A stretch of DNA of 64,000 bases from Mansonella perstans (GCA_037074765.1 JBAMDO010000576.1:558001-622000); one strand, 5' to 3'; shown: positions 24,301 to 45,337, counted from the stretch's first letter. Numbers and translations: made by a program. The notes: generated from the sequence alone by a model not told the origin.

Positions 24301-26498
24301 GGAGTCCATTGTTTTAGTTTCATCAGCATTTGATCTTCACTAAATGACACTATGCTTTCTGCAGAAAAGTAATTTCTTTTTGCAGAAGTGCTATATGCTG
24401 CTATCCATGCTTTCAATACTTTTTTCTGACTTTGACCTTACTGTAGAGGTATATTGTATTGAACCTATTTTGATAGTTTGTTATTGTATCTTGATTACAT
24501 TTATTGTTACTGCAAATTATCGTCCATTGTCTTGCTTAACAACTTGTTATGTCAAAGTACAGTCAAAGCGATAAGTCTTCATTCTTTTTAATGTTTTTTT
24601 TCTGTATTTCATGTTTCACATTTCGTTAAGCTTCTAAATTTCAAAATGCTTACCCGAAATTAAAGATTTCATAATACACTGTAACGTTATAAATCCATTT
24701 TTGTTCTGTTATTTGCAAAATATTGAATAATTTTTCAACAGTATGTGTGTTTATAATTCTTATTTGTGAAAAAATAAAAGTTGATGAAAATATCTTCTTT
24801 AAAGTATCAAAATCATTGCATTTTAAAGTATCATTGCATGCGAATATAGAAATAGGCATGGAATCAAGTTTGGATCTTGGTAAAAGAGCAGTGAATTCTG
24901 CGCAACATTTACTGCAGCTCATTAAACATTTCATGTGCCATATCATAATTATCAGTCCCATGCTATTCTTTCTCCTTTCCAGATTTCTCAAGATTTAAAG
25001 TGTTTGCCTTGAAGATGGTAATCATATCACTATAGGTTTGCATTTTTTCACACTTGTTCCGTCATAATTCGTTCATGAAGTATTAAAGATTTTAAAGTCC
25101 TCTACAGAAGCAACATGAAAAATAGTTCATGTTTTGAATTTAGAGAAAATAATATTTGCGTGAAATTTTCCATTTGAACAAAGTAAGTTGCTGGTGAGAT
25201 TTTTCATATGCAACGTTGTTTATTCAAACAAAATTCATTAAACTCTTATAATTTTATTGTAACCATGGAGCTATAGTAACAGGTTATTTTTAACTTCAGA
25301 AATAATAATTATTAAAGTCTAATCATCTAAACATGAAGGTACACTTGTGGTACGTGTGTCACTTTAGCAATAAATGGTACGTGATAATCAAATTAGCATA
25401 TATAATAGTAGCATGTGAATTCTTGTGATGATGATTTTCAGGATTTTTTTCTGAAATTGCTGCATGGAGTACTGTAACTGTATTTGCTGTTGAATATGTA
25501 ATAATTGTATTAGTCCATATTTAACATAAGTTCCAAATTTTTGATAATTTGATTAAATTAGAATTTTTTCATTTTTATGCTCATGCGACCAACTGGTAGA
25601 ACTGCCAAGTGAATTTCCAATCCCTTACTTTCTTTTCAAGTGATCCATCAAATGCTCATTGATATCATCACTAAACACATCAGTAATTATTCTGATTGTT
25701 ATACCGAAAGAATTCGTTTGCAACATTTGTTATTTTAAAGTAAATTCTTGAATTTCTGAATTGACTATAATTAGCGGATGCAAGGAATAACTCCGCCTAA
25801 ACTTCTTAAAAGAAATTCTTTCATGTAATTAAAAATTCTATAAATGAATTCTTTTCCCTCCCAACTTCTGTGTATTTTTTTCTTAGATGCAGCAAAAGTT
25901 TCCCAAGATATTTGTTCGTTTTTCATTCTTTTCTCATCAAAGCTGAATTTTAATATAAAATAACTGAAAACTGAAACGAACTCGAAAATGGGTGACAGAT
26001 GATGGAATGAGTCATGTACAATGTTTTGATTAAAGTCGGAATTTATCAATCACTGATTCCTAAATAGATGCTGATGTCGGACAAACACCTGAACATACCA
26101 GGCTGAACATTTTATTTATCTCTTTCATTTTTTGTATTGAAATGGTATTATTTTTCTGCTTACAATTTACAGCGTACTTTGTGGCATAGAAAAATGTAAA
26201 TTTAGAAATTGCAAACTACCATCAATGTTCCAACAGTTACGTAACTGATGATGGCATATTTAAAGTTGTCTACTTTAGTCAATCTCTTTCATTTTATCAT
26301 CATAAAATTATAAATTTGCTGAAAATCTTTATTTCTCATTCTTTTTACTATTTGAGTTCTTATCTTTTTCTTTTTGCTTGTTGAAAAAAAAATGCACATA
26401 GAATGGAGAATGATAAAAAAGGCGAGATAATTAAATGTAATATTAAAAGTATAGATGATAGCGTTATATCACTCTCCTGGATAATTCTCTGAAGTAAT
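24301..26498. other. Region between the retroelement relic and the collagen gene
   Basis: This may include the 5' LTR and leader of the BEL/Pao relic, but no direct repeat with the 20-21 kb side could be confirmed by eye. The frames at 24344-24574 (+), 24650-24991 (-), 24723-24998 (+) and 25771-26049 (-) have no recognised motif. The last ~170 bases are the collagen 3' flank. Confidence 0.45.
26328..26333 (-). terminator. Candidate poly(A) signal of the collagen gene
   Basis: AATAAA on the minus strand, about 166 bases past the collagen stop codon. It is a plausible 3' end signal, but position alone is weak evidence in AT-rich DNA. Confidence 0.4.
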
Positions 26499-27761
<1,263 letters not shown>

Positions 27762-30700
27762 CTTGCTCCTACAAATTGCAATCTTGCAATAATTGTAACA
27801 TTCAGCATATTGTGGATCCGTTAAGGATGAGGAATTCGGTTATCTGATTATAATATCATTTTCTTCTGATCGGATATGTTCGAATTTTCCTAATCCCATC
27901 GCATTCAAAATTCTATTATATTTCATGCTAAAAACGCGGATATCGAAATTCAATAGTTTACAACAGAATAAAATTAAGAAATAGAACGAAAACTGATTCA
28001 TCTGAAACTACCAAAAAATAAGAATTTTAGTTCAAATAATTTTTCATCAATTTTTATAACAAAGCAAAAAAAAAAACTTGTCGAAGGTATTTTGAAAAAT
28101 GATTGAAACTAATTTTTTGTCATTCAAAAAATAAAACTTTTTCCGTTAATTTTATTAGTTGGAAGATTTAAGAAATTCTGCTAAAAATTTTCTAAAATTT
28201 CCAGTTCTTGGGAGATTATCTACGGTCTCAATTTGTAATATTCCTTTGTGTGGTATTCGCATAATTATATTCTTATAGTTTTGAGATAAACTTAATAATT
28301 AATTGATGGTAATATAGTAAAGATCGATTTGTTAGTGAAGTGAAAAATATTTGGCTTTGTTCTTAATTTATTTTCTGCTGCCTTACCAGTCCTTATCACC
28401 TCTTTGTTGCCCAATAGGATCTGGAGGCCAAACACTCTTGATTCATTGACACTGATGCCGAGCTAACTGCTTCAGTTGAAGCTTTGCTAGTAAATATTGC
28501 AGAACTTTAATTACATGGCTTATTAAGAAAAAGTTACTGCTTAAGGATTGAAATTTTCATCATTTTAATGCTGGAAAATAATTAAATAATGAAATGAGCG
28601 TGACAAGAGTAGAATTTTATCAAAAAAATCCATTTCTGTAAGAAATAAACACTGATTAATAAGTGTACTCGAAAATTCATTTTTTTATTCCATTTTTGAC
28701 ATGCCCACTCTTTTTTTTGATAATATTTCAGTAGGAAATAAAAACGAATTAGCGACACATTTTTGATTTTCTTCTTCGAGAAGAAAAGAAGGCTATAATT
28801 GATATATATATATTTGTTTTTTCATTCATTTCGGCACAGCTGAGATTTCCTTTTCAAATGAATGAATGAAATAAGTTCGCAAAAGTGAAAGTGGAGAATC
28901 CTAAACTAAATGAATTCTCAATAAGACGAACAGACATTTAGAAATGGAAAAAAAATTACTTCAGGCGGTGAAATAATAGAGAATTAAAAGCAGGATCATA
29001 AGAAGGAAGTGGGCGAAATTTTACAATTTTATAATAAGGGAGAAAGCTTGGAGATCAGTTTCGTCCGGTGGGTGTAGGAGGGTCAATTGTGACTTCTCAT
29101 ATAATGTGCGTGCGACAACATCTCGAATGGTGTACAATTTTGAGTGGGCTCAAAGAGCCATTTTATATGCTTCTTGCCTGTACCAGCATACCTGCCAGAA
29201 AAGCGGTCGCTAAAGTGAGACGAGATGCCTTTCCCCGTCAAATATTGCTCATTAAGTTACCAAAGCAAAACGTATCGCTAGAAAAGAAATTTTTGCTATT
29301 TTCCTCTACAACAACTGCTATATACGTTTGATGTATGTTACTGCAAGAATCAAAACACAGTCGGAATGCAATGCAACTTCTCTTCATCATTATCATTATC
29401 ATTATCATTTGATGTGTAACATAGTAGCTGTAGTAGCATTAACAATAATGTCATTGCTACTACTAAGTAGGAGTTCACCGACAAATTTTTCTCGTTAACG
29501 CTAAGTTAAAAACCGGATTTCATGCTCAATTCCATCAGCACTTTTAATTTCGATTTTGCAGAAAACTGCCTCTATGTTTCTTCTGCTACTTTCCGCTACG
29601 TATTTTACAGCTCCCAACAAAGATGAAAAAGCAAAAATATCATTTATGTATGTGTGTGCGTAACACAACTCAGACACAAATTTGATTCAATCAGATGAAC
29701 AAAGGTGGAAAAGAGTTTGGATGGACAAGAATAATGAATTATCACGTAATGAATGGATTCTTTTTCGGTGAATCGTTTTTATTTGAAAAAAAAAAAGTGA
29801 ATTCTTTTTACTTTTCATTGCTTTTGTCATTTCTTTCATCAAAATTAATGACTTTTAACTACTTTTTTAACCCGAATTTTGCTTTCATTTTCCAATGTTT
29901 CTTTTTACGATTCATTTCGATTTCCGTATTAAATGACATCGTCGAAGAGATAAAAAGAGACGAGAGAGACATCGATCTGTAAATATGCAAGATAGGAAAA
30001 GCAAAAAAATTGTTTGCTGTTTCTTTTCTATCATTGTCAAACGATATACTTTCTGCTCCACTTTTTAATCTAAGAAAACTATTCGATACTTTTCGTTCAC
30101 TCAATCGAAATGTCCCGAATTAGCCTAATTAGCAATCGGATTCAAGAAATGCTCAATTATATTAATTTCGCGAGCAATTGAAACAGATTTAATTTAAAAT
30201 ATGAGAATGGAAAGATGAAAACAATAACAACAACGTTAAGGATTGGAATGGCTTTTATGACAAATTTAATTTATCAAAATATGTTAATATAAGGATTCGT
30301 ATGAAAAGAGTACTGAAATGGCAAAGGGAAATAATACTTAATTTCATCAATTTCGAAATGAACGTTATCATCTTTTGTTATTTTCAGCAGAGTGAAGAAA
30401 TAAACGAAATCGTATAGTGATGAGCTACAACTACAGTGATAAATCCCTTATTTGCTTAACAATATCATGAAAAAAAAAAAACAATCGTATCTTTTCCTGC
30501 ATCACAAATCAAGCTCATTACTTGTTGAAATTGGGTATGCACCTAGGCAGACTTTTCTGTGATAAATAAATTATACTTTGGGCCTTCAGTATATTTCAAG
30601 TTGTAAAAATTATTTTATATGACGAAAAAATTTAATAGTTCCTTTAAGCAACTAATCTATTTTATTATTTATGAGAATGGCCCTTATCCATTTATCTGTG

Positions 30701-30762
30701 AATTCCCAAATTCTGGCAAATTCTGGCATGCTTGTATAATTGAACGTATTTCAATCCATCAG
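27762..30762. other. Intergenic region upstream of the collagen gene, no convincing gene
   Basis: The collagen promoter should be in the first part. A few short frames (29068-29331 +, 29695-29982 +, 29859-30104 -) have no motif and no exon partners. A short ATC/ATT repeat lies at 29384-29409. Confidence 0.5.
29384..29409. repeat. TCATTA hexamer simple repeat
   Basis: Four consecutive ATCATT-type units can be read directly. Confidence 0.8.
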
Positions 30763-31167
30763 TAACCATGTTGAGGGAAAATGTTGAAATACTAGAAGTT
30801 AGAACCGAAGCTGAAAATTTTACTTCAAACTGCAAGGAAGATCCTATCAACAATGGCAAGAATTTAGTAGCAATCATTAAGCTATCAGTTGTGACTAAAT
30901 ATCATATCAAATGATATTCCATTTAGCTGAAAAGTACTTTTATCAGATATTGCTGATAATCTAACAGTTGTGGTGTGCTATTTTTATAAATCACCAATGC
31001 TAACTATGGCCTGATAAAATTCCTTCTTACATTGAATAGAGTGGTATAAAAATGCAGAAATTAACAATGTCAATGAAGAAAACACCGATGTGTGGCGTCC
31101 CAACAAATATTATCACATGGAAGGATGGTACAAGCATGACTGGAAACTGCGACATAATGCTTTCTAA
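30763..31167 (+). CDS. Possible two-exon orphan gene fragment
   Basis: A frame following an AG acceptor (30761-30762) opens with ATG at 30768 and runs to a stop near 30920, reading EILEVRTEAENFTSN, then a CKEDP segment. A second candidate exon, 31040-31167, follows an AATAG acceptor and ends in TAA. It is unusually rich in Trp/Tyr/Asn (VWRPNKYYHMEGWYKHDW), unlike chance AT-rich frames. The join between them is not clear: no strong donor of the right phase is seen. I do not recognise a family. It could be a decayed gene. Confidence 0.25.
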
Positions 31168-31521
31168 AACTTGCAGTCACAAGCACGAAATTTTAACGAT
31201 GAAATTGTGTTTTTAATAATTAAATTTTTAACTTTTCATCAAATATGAATCTAAAATTAATGTAAACGTGTCATTGCTGATGATATTTTGTATAGAAGAA
31301 AGTTTATTTCAAAAAAAATGCGATTTGAAGCATTCCATTAATATGGCAAAGAGCGAATTATGAACTAGAATATTGAGGTGTCAAACACATTCCATATACG
31401 TAGGAAATAGAATATGCGGTAAAATTTAAGCTTCTTAATTCTCGGCCAGAATCCTCATCATGATCTCACTGCCCTTGCCAAGCTTAGAATATACTTTAAG
31501 GATAATTTTTGTTACTCGCAT

Positions 31522-32167
31522 TCATGTTATTTTCATTTCTTCACAACAATCATCTTCCAACACAAAGTTAGCCATTCTTTCAGCCAATTCTGCCGTATAT
31601 GCCATTTCATCAGCACTTACATCCGGCGCAAATCTATAAATTCTCAACTTAATCGATGAAAACCTGATTATTATTTCATAAATCACTGAATTCTCGGCTC
31701 TGCTGTCCTCAATATTAATTTACCTTGGATAAAAAGTAAATGATTTGTTAGATTAGATGAATCATCTGGAGTAGTTTATATTGGATTATTTTTAATATGT
31801 GCCCAGCTTCCAAGAGCGTCAAAATATGCTGACTGCTCAAATAGCCTCAAGAAAAGTTTTGCGATAAATTACAAAAATGACGGTGGTTGTGAAATACAGT
31901 CAACTTTTGTATTTTAAAGACAAATGATGTTCGAAAGCAAAAAAAAAGCGCTATGTATTAAAAACATACAGAACACGATATAGAAAATTAATATGCCTAA
32001 GCTCAATTAAATTTTACTAACTTGTCGTAGTGGAATTTCGAAAAAAATTGGCAGAATATAACTTTCCATGGGAAGCCGCGCTTGGAATCTACGCGATCGA
32101 TACCCCATAAATACATTAATTCGGAATATGAATTGCAATCCATAACATTTGTATTTACTTCTTTTAC
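31522..32167 (-). CDS. Orphan protein, two 3' coding exons
   Basis: Exons 32022-32167 and 31522-31633 (stop 31522-31524) are joined across a good GTTAGT donor (phase 2) and a TTATAG acceptor. The 85-residue product begins VKEVNTNVMDCNSYSELMYL, continues with GIDRVDSKRGFPWKVIFC and FFSKFHYDK, and has an acidic helical end (SADEMAYTAELAERMANF, then a CC pair). Balanced amino-acid use and clean splice sites say it is real. Exon 32167 follows a TTTCTCAG acceptor in phase 0, so at least one more exon lies upstream, not identified; a signal-peptide-like ATG (MLLFIFSFHVLW) near 32310 is a weak candidate. Function unknown; small secreted or peptide-like proteins are possible. Confidence 0.55.
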
Positions 32168-35100
32168 CTGAGAAAAATGAAATATTCATGATGCTAAAAA
32201 GTTTGCTTTCCTTTTTTTTTTCGTAGATAGATTTATTTGATAGACGAAAATACTCAGTTAAATAACTCCCATAAAACGTGAAAGGAGAAAATGAACAGCA
32301 GCATTGATTGATTATATAATGCAGTTCTGTTTATGTAATATAACTTCTATAGCTATTTCACATCAGTTCAGGTGAAACAAAAAAAATTATTTGAGATCAT
32401 TTCTTCTGTAGATTTATAATAACTAGCTAATCAAACTGCCATCTTTACTGTCTTTTTTCTTTATCCCTATTCTTAATAATACTTCCTAATCTTATTTATC
32501 TATAAATATAATATTTTGCATGAGTTAAGTGTTATTAACCATTGCCTAGTGGAATAAATTTTTGATAATTCTACCGACTGCTCAAGTAACAAATTAAATC
32601 AAAAATTCAAGAGCAAATGTACCATGCTTAAAATGAAATTTTGAAATGAAGGTATGGAAACTAATTATGAATATATTAATGTGAATTTCAACTGTTGAAA
32701 CTTATTTAATCAAACTTTTCGCAAAATTTATGCAAAAATTCCATTTTTTTGAATTATTTTAGTTAAACATTTTACAAGCTTTTATTAGCGCAACTGTTTT
32801 GATGATTTTTTCGATGAATCGATAGTAGCCAATAGCTTTGTTGTGAGGTTAAAAAGGAGTGAATGAAACTTCTCGTATAATGCAATCTTCATTCATTTTC
32901 CCACTATAACAAGTTTAAAGAAAGTCCAAATCTTGAAAAATGGAGTATTCGCAAAATTAACCAACTTTTCAAAATTATTAAGTAACTTTATTTGCTCTGA
33001 TTCTGAAATAGTTTAACTATCACATTATATATAACTCAACCCTCATTATCACAGTCAACTGGATATTTTTGAAACATAATTCTCGAGAACTTAATTGCTT
33101 TGGAATAAAGAAAGAAGTGGAAAAAGGTGAAAAGCAGATAAAAACTACTGCGATAACTTGGCTATTGGACTTCCACTTCTTGATGATCTGGCCGTTGGAC
33201 CTTTGATTGGAATTTTGAAATTTACATCGATATTCTATCACGAAATTGAAATTTAGATATGAGAAGATATCAGACAATCACAGAGATTACTTTTTTAAAA
33301 TAACGTTTTTTTGTATTTTATGGATTTCTGATAATTAGAACTAATCAGAAGTCATTTTGCAATTGTTTTGCTTCTCGATAATATAATATAACTTAGAAAT
33401 TTGAAGATAATACAATACTGAATAAAATATATAATATTGAAGAAATTTGAATACAATATTGAATGAACTGATCTGATTTTATAAGGAGTAGCAACTATGT
33501 GCCATATACATATGTATAGCTATCACATTTTTTAAAGGAATAAAATTTTTTTTTTGTCGACATTTTCAAAGTAATACTTCACAATCACAGTCGATTTAAA
33601 TATCGAAGCAATTTAAAGAAAATCAAAGTTTGTAATCTTAACATTTATTTCAATTTATTGCCAATAGTCATAAGTAGATTTGATTTTATGATATGCTGCT
33701 GGTTCCACTGCTGCAGAAATGTTGCAAAAAGAAGGAACGAAAAATGGTCTAAAAACTATTCGAAAATGTGCCGATGAATTCGTCTGAGGAATTTAAAAAT
33801 ATTTGTATTCTTTTCTGTTACTTTTCTGCTATAATTCCATCTCTTGGGAATTCGACTATTATAACGAAAAATCTTTGTGCGATTTGTCGGATACTGTGAA
33901 ATGGTTCGAGCTTTTTAATAATTAACATTAATTTTCGTTGGCAATTAATATTTTCAATGAATGCTTTACTTGAAATTACACATCTCAACTATCCCATGTA
34001 TCGTATCAATTATTTCATAGGCCAGTAGTTTTAATCAGTACAGTCTGTAAACCATCATAACATCAATCAAAACAATCCGGCAAATTCTAACTAGATAATT
34101 CAAAAATTATGGAATTCTAAATATATTTCCGAATATTCCATTAGCATCTTCCATAATTGTCCGTTAATTGATCATGTGATTATTTCATTTTAAGCAATCA
34201 AAAAGGTTTCATAGCTCTCTGAATTTATTTATTTCAGGATAATTCTGCCTTTAAATTTCTTATTGTTCCTTTTTTTTTTTCAAGGACAGCTAAAATTGAA
34301 AAGAAAGTCATACTGCAAGTGTTGAAAATCAATGTGATATGAGAAATGTTGAGTTAAGTTGTATTAAACCGGAATATTAAACCATTTCTGCGCATTCCGT
34401 TATGTAATACTTTAAGTCGTCTGGAACCAAAATTCGCAATTTAAAATTTTCAAAATTATAATTCGATTGCAAATATTTTGTAGAAAAATTGAATCTGTGT
34501 TATGTAACTTACCATATTACACTCCAAAATCTATTTAATTATCAACCCAACCTGTAAAAAAACTTCACTGTCTTCTTGTTTTCATCAAATTATTACGAAC
34601 ATACAACATCGTGTACAACATTTAAAGGAACATTTAATATGCTATAAACTATAACTGCTAGCTAACGGAGAATATACCGGATTTTTCAATCAGGAATTTT
34701 GGAACTCTTCACTGAAGCTAATGTAAATACTTTTTTTTTTTGAGGAAAAAGAAAAGTATACAACAATTTTCACAAATAATTCATTCATTTCATCTGCATC
34801 ACGAGTAACGAAATAGAATTAGGGCGAATAACCGATGATTCTAAATGGTTATTGGCTTATATATCTAATATTATCCGGAATCATTCAGGTTGTCTTCCGG
34901 AAATTTGTTTGTGGGGATTTCTTTAATTTTCATGTAAATTAAATCCTTCAGAAAATATCTATTTTTCATACGTGCATTTAAATAACCTGAAAAGTAGCCG
35001 TTATGTTTTTTTCATGAATAGAAAAAGTATTGCATGTATCTTCGTTTGGAGAAATATTTGTTTGTGTGAAGACTTTTTCGGATATTCGAATAATTTTATG

Positions 35101-35271
35101 CTTGAAAGCACAGTAGTAGAAAGTATGAAGAGATGTGTAATTAATAAGAGGAATTTAGTTTGAACTTAGAGACTTATATGAAGAATTTATCGAATAAAAA
35201 AAAATTGCATATAAATTTTTTTTTTTGAAAGGAAGTAAAAAAGCATTGATCGATCAATTGATGGACTTGAA
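32168..35271. other. Region upstream of the orphan gene and membralin, no convincing gene
   Basis: This contains the unidentified 5' exon(s) of the orphan gene (-) and the membralin promoter (+), which are divergent. The frames at 33020-33277 (-) and 34972-35163 (+) show no motif. Confidence 0.45.
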
Positions 35272-40988
<5,717 letters not shown>

Positions 40989-42566
40989 TTTCGTAAAGTG
41001 TTGCTGTCAAATAACTGAATACTTTAGCGGTGTGTGAAATGTTCAAAGATATTATAATAGGTTTTGACGAAAATTTTTTTATTAGTTTACGAAAATCATA
41101 ATTTATAACTTCGCACACTCAAATTCTTTTTATCTAACTGTCATTGGGCCGTCGATGTTCAGAACACTTGATTGTAACTGATTTACCTGCAACTTCTTGT
41201 TGGTCTGCTTAGCACTTCCAAAAATATAATATTTTCCTTTCGATTTTCATTCAAGTTTTGATTCATCTTTCAACACAAACATTTGAGATCAAATTATACA
41301 TATTTTGATCAGTTTGAAGTCAGATCAGCTTCATTTCGAGAAAGTTTCTTAGTTGAAATTTCAAGCTATATGATTGCTCCTATTAGGCTTGCTTGAAGTA
41401 TGCATAGGCCAAGTATAATTGACTTCACACTTCTCTTCACATTTTCACTATTGTATATAAAAATATAAATCGGTTTTTTAAATGAACTATCAGTGTTGTA
41501 TTTCTTTGCTTTTATCCTAAACCTAGGCCTGCTTTGTTTAACCTCTGTATCAATAGTCTATTTTGACTCGTAATTGGTGGGTGTTTTATGTTTCATGTAT
41601 GGTCAGTCATATTGCACCATGTGTAATTTTAAGTCATATTGTTGTGTACTTGCAATAGAATTTGTAGCTATGTTAGAACTTCAATTATTTTTCGTATTTT
41701 TAACCCGTATTGCACTGGAAGGAGGAAAGCTTTCCAGGTCCAATTTCTTTTCAGGTCTTATGATTTTTAAATAGGACTTTCTTATTACGAGCTCACAAAT
41801 CATGCTAGTTTGTTGATTTTCGTACTGTGATGTAATACCTAACTTGATTAGTAGATAGAAGTGGATATGTTTAAAATTTTCAATCATTTTAATTTTTCTT
41901 TAGGTTTTGATTGGCATAAACCTCTTATATGCATAAATGATATCATACTTTGATAAGATTATGACGAATTGTGATGATCGTAAGTGTAATTGTGATGAAT
42001 ATTCGACTTGTAGTGTCGCAAACGCATTATCGAAACAGTATTATTACGATTTTGGCACCTGGAAAAATTTTTCCACAACTAAGGAAAACAATTTTCGAAA
42101 TAGTAGTATAGATGGGAAGGAATTTCTGTGCTGAATGTGCTGAACCAGATGGTGCTGAACGGTATAACCCTGGTGATAAAAATTGTATTTTCTCGTGGAA
42201 TACTATCGAGATATGCGACTTGCGAAGGTTTTTTGGTAGACTTTTAAATTTTGCTAAATTTATGTTGCATATTGTTTCATTGCTGTATATTTTGTATTTG
42301 ATTTTGATTTGTATTTGAGCGGAATAAAATTTTCTTTGATCCTTTTAGTTATGCAATATTTAATTCTGGTATTCTTGGAAAGCTTAGCTTTCTAACTAAA
42401 CAACAATAGGATTGATATTTATAAAATTATTTGAGAAATTTAGAAAAATGAAATGGTTAAAAAGAACAGAATTAGTCGATAACTTCAGGTATTTTCCGAA
42501 AATCGTCGAGAAGATTTCGAAGTGGTTTTATTCTTCCTTTCTCTTTTTGGAAATTTATTTTCCCAA
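40989..42566. other. Intergenic spacer, membralin to HEMK2
   Basis: This holds the membralin 3' UTR and the HEMK2 promoter. Frames at 41937-42134 and 42112-42318 overlap in different frames and include several cysteines (CDDRKCNCDEYSTC) but have no partner exons or family match, so they are not called. Confidence 0.5.
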
Positions 42567-44016
42567 ATGCATCCAACTCCGCTATATCGCATTACGGATG
42601 AACAGAAAAGCAGTGTCTACGAACCTGCTGAGGATACTTTCCTATTATTGGATGCGTTAGAAAAAGATAAAGAAGTAAGTTAAATGTTGATAGCTTCTCA
42701 GAAGAAAATTAGTTTTGAAATTTCTGAGTCCTTAAATTTAAACTATGAAACAAAAGTTGAATGAAGAATCAAAGAATTGTGATGGAAAGTACAAAATCAT
42801 TACTTTTTTTTTCAGGCTTTAGTACAATTAGAACCAAATGTGATTGTTGAAATTGGTAGTGGTTCTGGTATTGTTTCGGTATTTTGTCAACAATTACTTC
42901 GTGTCCCGGTGTTTTCTTTAGTAACAGACATGAATTTTAAGGCTTTGCAGGTTTCAAATTGTTTTTTGTAACATCAAATTCAAGGATTTCAAACCCCTCA
43001 CTGACAACGGCCAATGAAATTAAAAATTGCTGGTCCTTTGGACATTCCAATATTTCAAATAAAAGTGGAAGGTCTACTTGCGACTCTAGCTACATTTTAA
43101 TTTTTTTTTTTGAGCTTTCCTTTTTATATTGGCGTATTAACATAATGAAATAAAGGAGTTCAGAAAGACTGAAATGTGCCTAGATTTGGGATTACAGAAG
43201 AAGCTGAATTTGGTTACTTTTTGAGAAACAAAATTTAAAATGCTTTTACTTTTTTTTTACTTTTACTCGTTTATTTTTTTCAATAGTTTTTATTCAGATC
43301 AGTGTTTCTTTAGTGCACTCGAACTACGGCACAGCTGAATAATGCATCAATGGAAGCAATTCAGTGTGACTTGTTATCAGCACTGGATCACCGATTACGC
43401 GGTCTAGTTAATGTGTTGCTCTTCAATCCACCATATGTTCCTACCGAGCAGGAGGCTACTTCAGATTCTGTAAGCCTATTTTTTTCTTTTTTTTCTTGTA
43501 TATTTAAAATAGCTTCAGATTTTACCAAAATTCATGAATTTGTTTCCTTGTTTGGAATATTTACTTGTTAACTTTGATTTCCCAATAAATTAATGGCATA
43601 TTAATTTTTTGTAAGATTAGATTATTTCCTGGGTAAATTTCCAGTTTCTCATACAATCATTTAATTGGATTTGCTCTAGCATTTGTATATATTATTTGTC
43701 GCATTCCCTGCTTTTTCTCTCACTTCCTATTAAGATTTAATTAAAACCATAATTACATTCCGATAAAGCATTTTTCTTGTAGGTTCGCTGCTGGGCTGGT
43801 GGTCCTACAGGGCGAGGTACTATTGATCGGCTTTTTGTTCAGCTTCCAGAAATTTTGGCACCAGGCGGCTTTTTCTATGTTGTTGCACTTAACTCGAATG
43901 ATATTATTAGCATGTTAGCTCATAATCAGTCAGCTTTTTCCAGCGTAATTCTGCTTGAAAGAAGATGTGGCATTGAGCATCTTTTTGTACTTAAATTTAC
44001 GAAATTAAAACAGTGA
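42567..44016 (+). CDS. N6AMT1: HEMK2/N6AMT1-type glutamine methyltransferase
   Basis: Four exons in phase 0: 42567-42674 (ATG), 42816-42950, 43314-43469 and 43783-44016 (TGA 44014-44016). The product is 210 residues, as in the family. It has the N-terminal VYEPAEDTFLLLDAL signature, the SAM-binding motif I EIGSGSG (48-54), an acidic motif II end (TDMN, 73-76), and the catalytic NPPY (119-122) followed by VPT. CWAGGPTGRGTIDR is the conserved segment after motif IV. HEMK2 with its partner TRMT112 methylates the GGQ glutamine of the translation release factor eRF1, in the cytosol; other substrates have been proposed. An AATAAA at 44173-44178 may end the transcript. Confidence 0.95.
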
Positions 44017-45337
44017 ATAGGAATTTATTATTTCAATTTTGAATTTCATTTAATTATTATTATTATTGCGTGATGAATGATTCGGTAATAGAAAAGTCTG
44101 AATGGTTATGGATAATTCTTGCATAATTTTTATGAAAAATGAAGAAAATGATTAACGAGTGAAATAATGATAAATAAATATAATTTCACTAGTGATATAC
44201 TTCACCATAAATCCGACATCAGTACTATGCCTCCTCTACATCTATTACTAAGGATAAAGCATCTGGGAATACTAATCATTCATATTACTGTGTGGTAAGT
44301 CGTGTTACTAATAATTAGTTGATAATTTGTCATCAAATTGATTTGAAATATAGTTTGATAAAATTATTTACAATTTCTTTTTGCTAAATATCAGAGAATC
44401 TTGAGAGATGCATTAATATTGACACTTTCTTAAGGAACTATTTGCTTTATGATTTAATTATTTACGAGTTTTATCACTCAAAAATTTGATCTTGGAGTTA
44501 GATTTGATGTGAGGCAAAATATAAAACGATATGATACTTGGAAATGATCAGTATTTTGATTATCATTTATTCTTCTGTTCATATTTATAGGAATATGGTT
44601 AAGTGATAAAAAGAAGAAAGAAATGCTATAACATAGCTATTTTAAGTACTCATTTCGTATCTTTTTTAATAGCATCGCTCTTTAAAATTATCAATTTTTT
44701 ATTAGTTTATGTATAAATTTTTTTGATTTAAAAAATTTTTTACTTTAAATTAAATTTTATTATTTAATAAAACCATCACTAGAATAATATTTTCAATCAT
44801 TAATTCATTTCTGATTATGTCAAGAAATACACATGCCAATCTTCGTCACAAATCCTTCATCGTTTGCTTATTTTACTGTATATGTTATCAGTTTTCTTTA
44901 GTTTTATTATTTTTTATTGAAATGATATTGAAATTTTGAGATTCTATTAGGACTGAAAAACAATACATTTCAACTCATCAAAGGCTTTTTTTATTGCTTA
45001 ATTCACCAAAAATTTCTTATCCTCATGTATTAAACTTAATGATTTGATAAAATTGAAATATTAAAATGCATCCCAAAATATTCTTCACTTTCGCTGAAGC
45101 AATAAGGCATCAGTTGATCTGATAAGAGTTGGGGGACTTTAATGGGTTTTTTAGATTATTTCGATGATGAGATTTAACAATTTCAATGGTTTTAAATTCG
45201 GAATTGAATTGAATTTCAAGTTTGTCTCATAGATTTGTCCTCTTTCATCGTGTACTAGTAGTAATTTCATCAGTTTTCGTGACTTTTAGGATTTTTTGGA
45301 GTAACAAAAAAGTGAAAATTCACTGGAATTTTAATAA
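44017..45337. other. Intergenic spacer, HEMK2 to OVCA2
   Basis: Very AT-rich, with no open frame of note. It contains the HEMK2 3' UTR and the OVCA2 promoter. Confidence 0.55.
44173..44178 (+). terminator. Candidate poly(A) signal of HEMK2
   Basis: AATAAA about 157 bases after the HEMK2 stop. Position fits; no direct proof. Confidence 0.4.

Noticed and set aside
28385..28480. Minus-strand frame reading SVWPPDPIGQQRGDKDW
   Set aside because: Short, with a stop just upstream and no usable acceptor in the right phase.
29068..29331. 87-codon plus-strand frame
   Set aside because: No motif, no splice partner and no recognised similarity.
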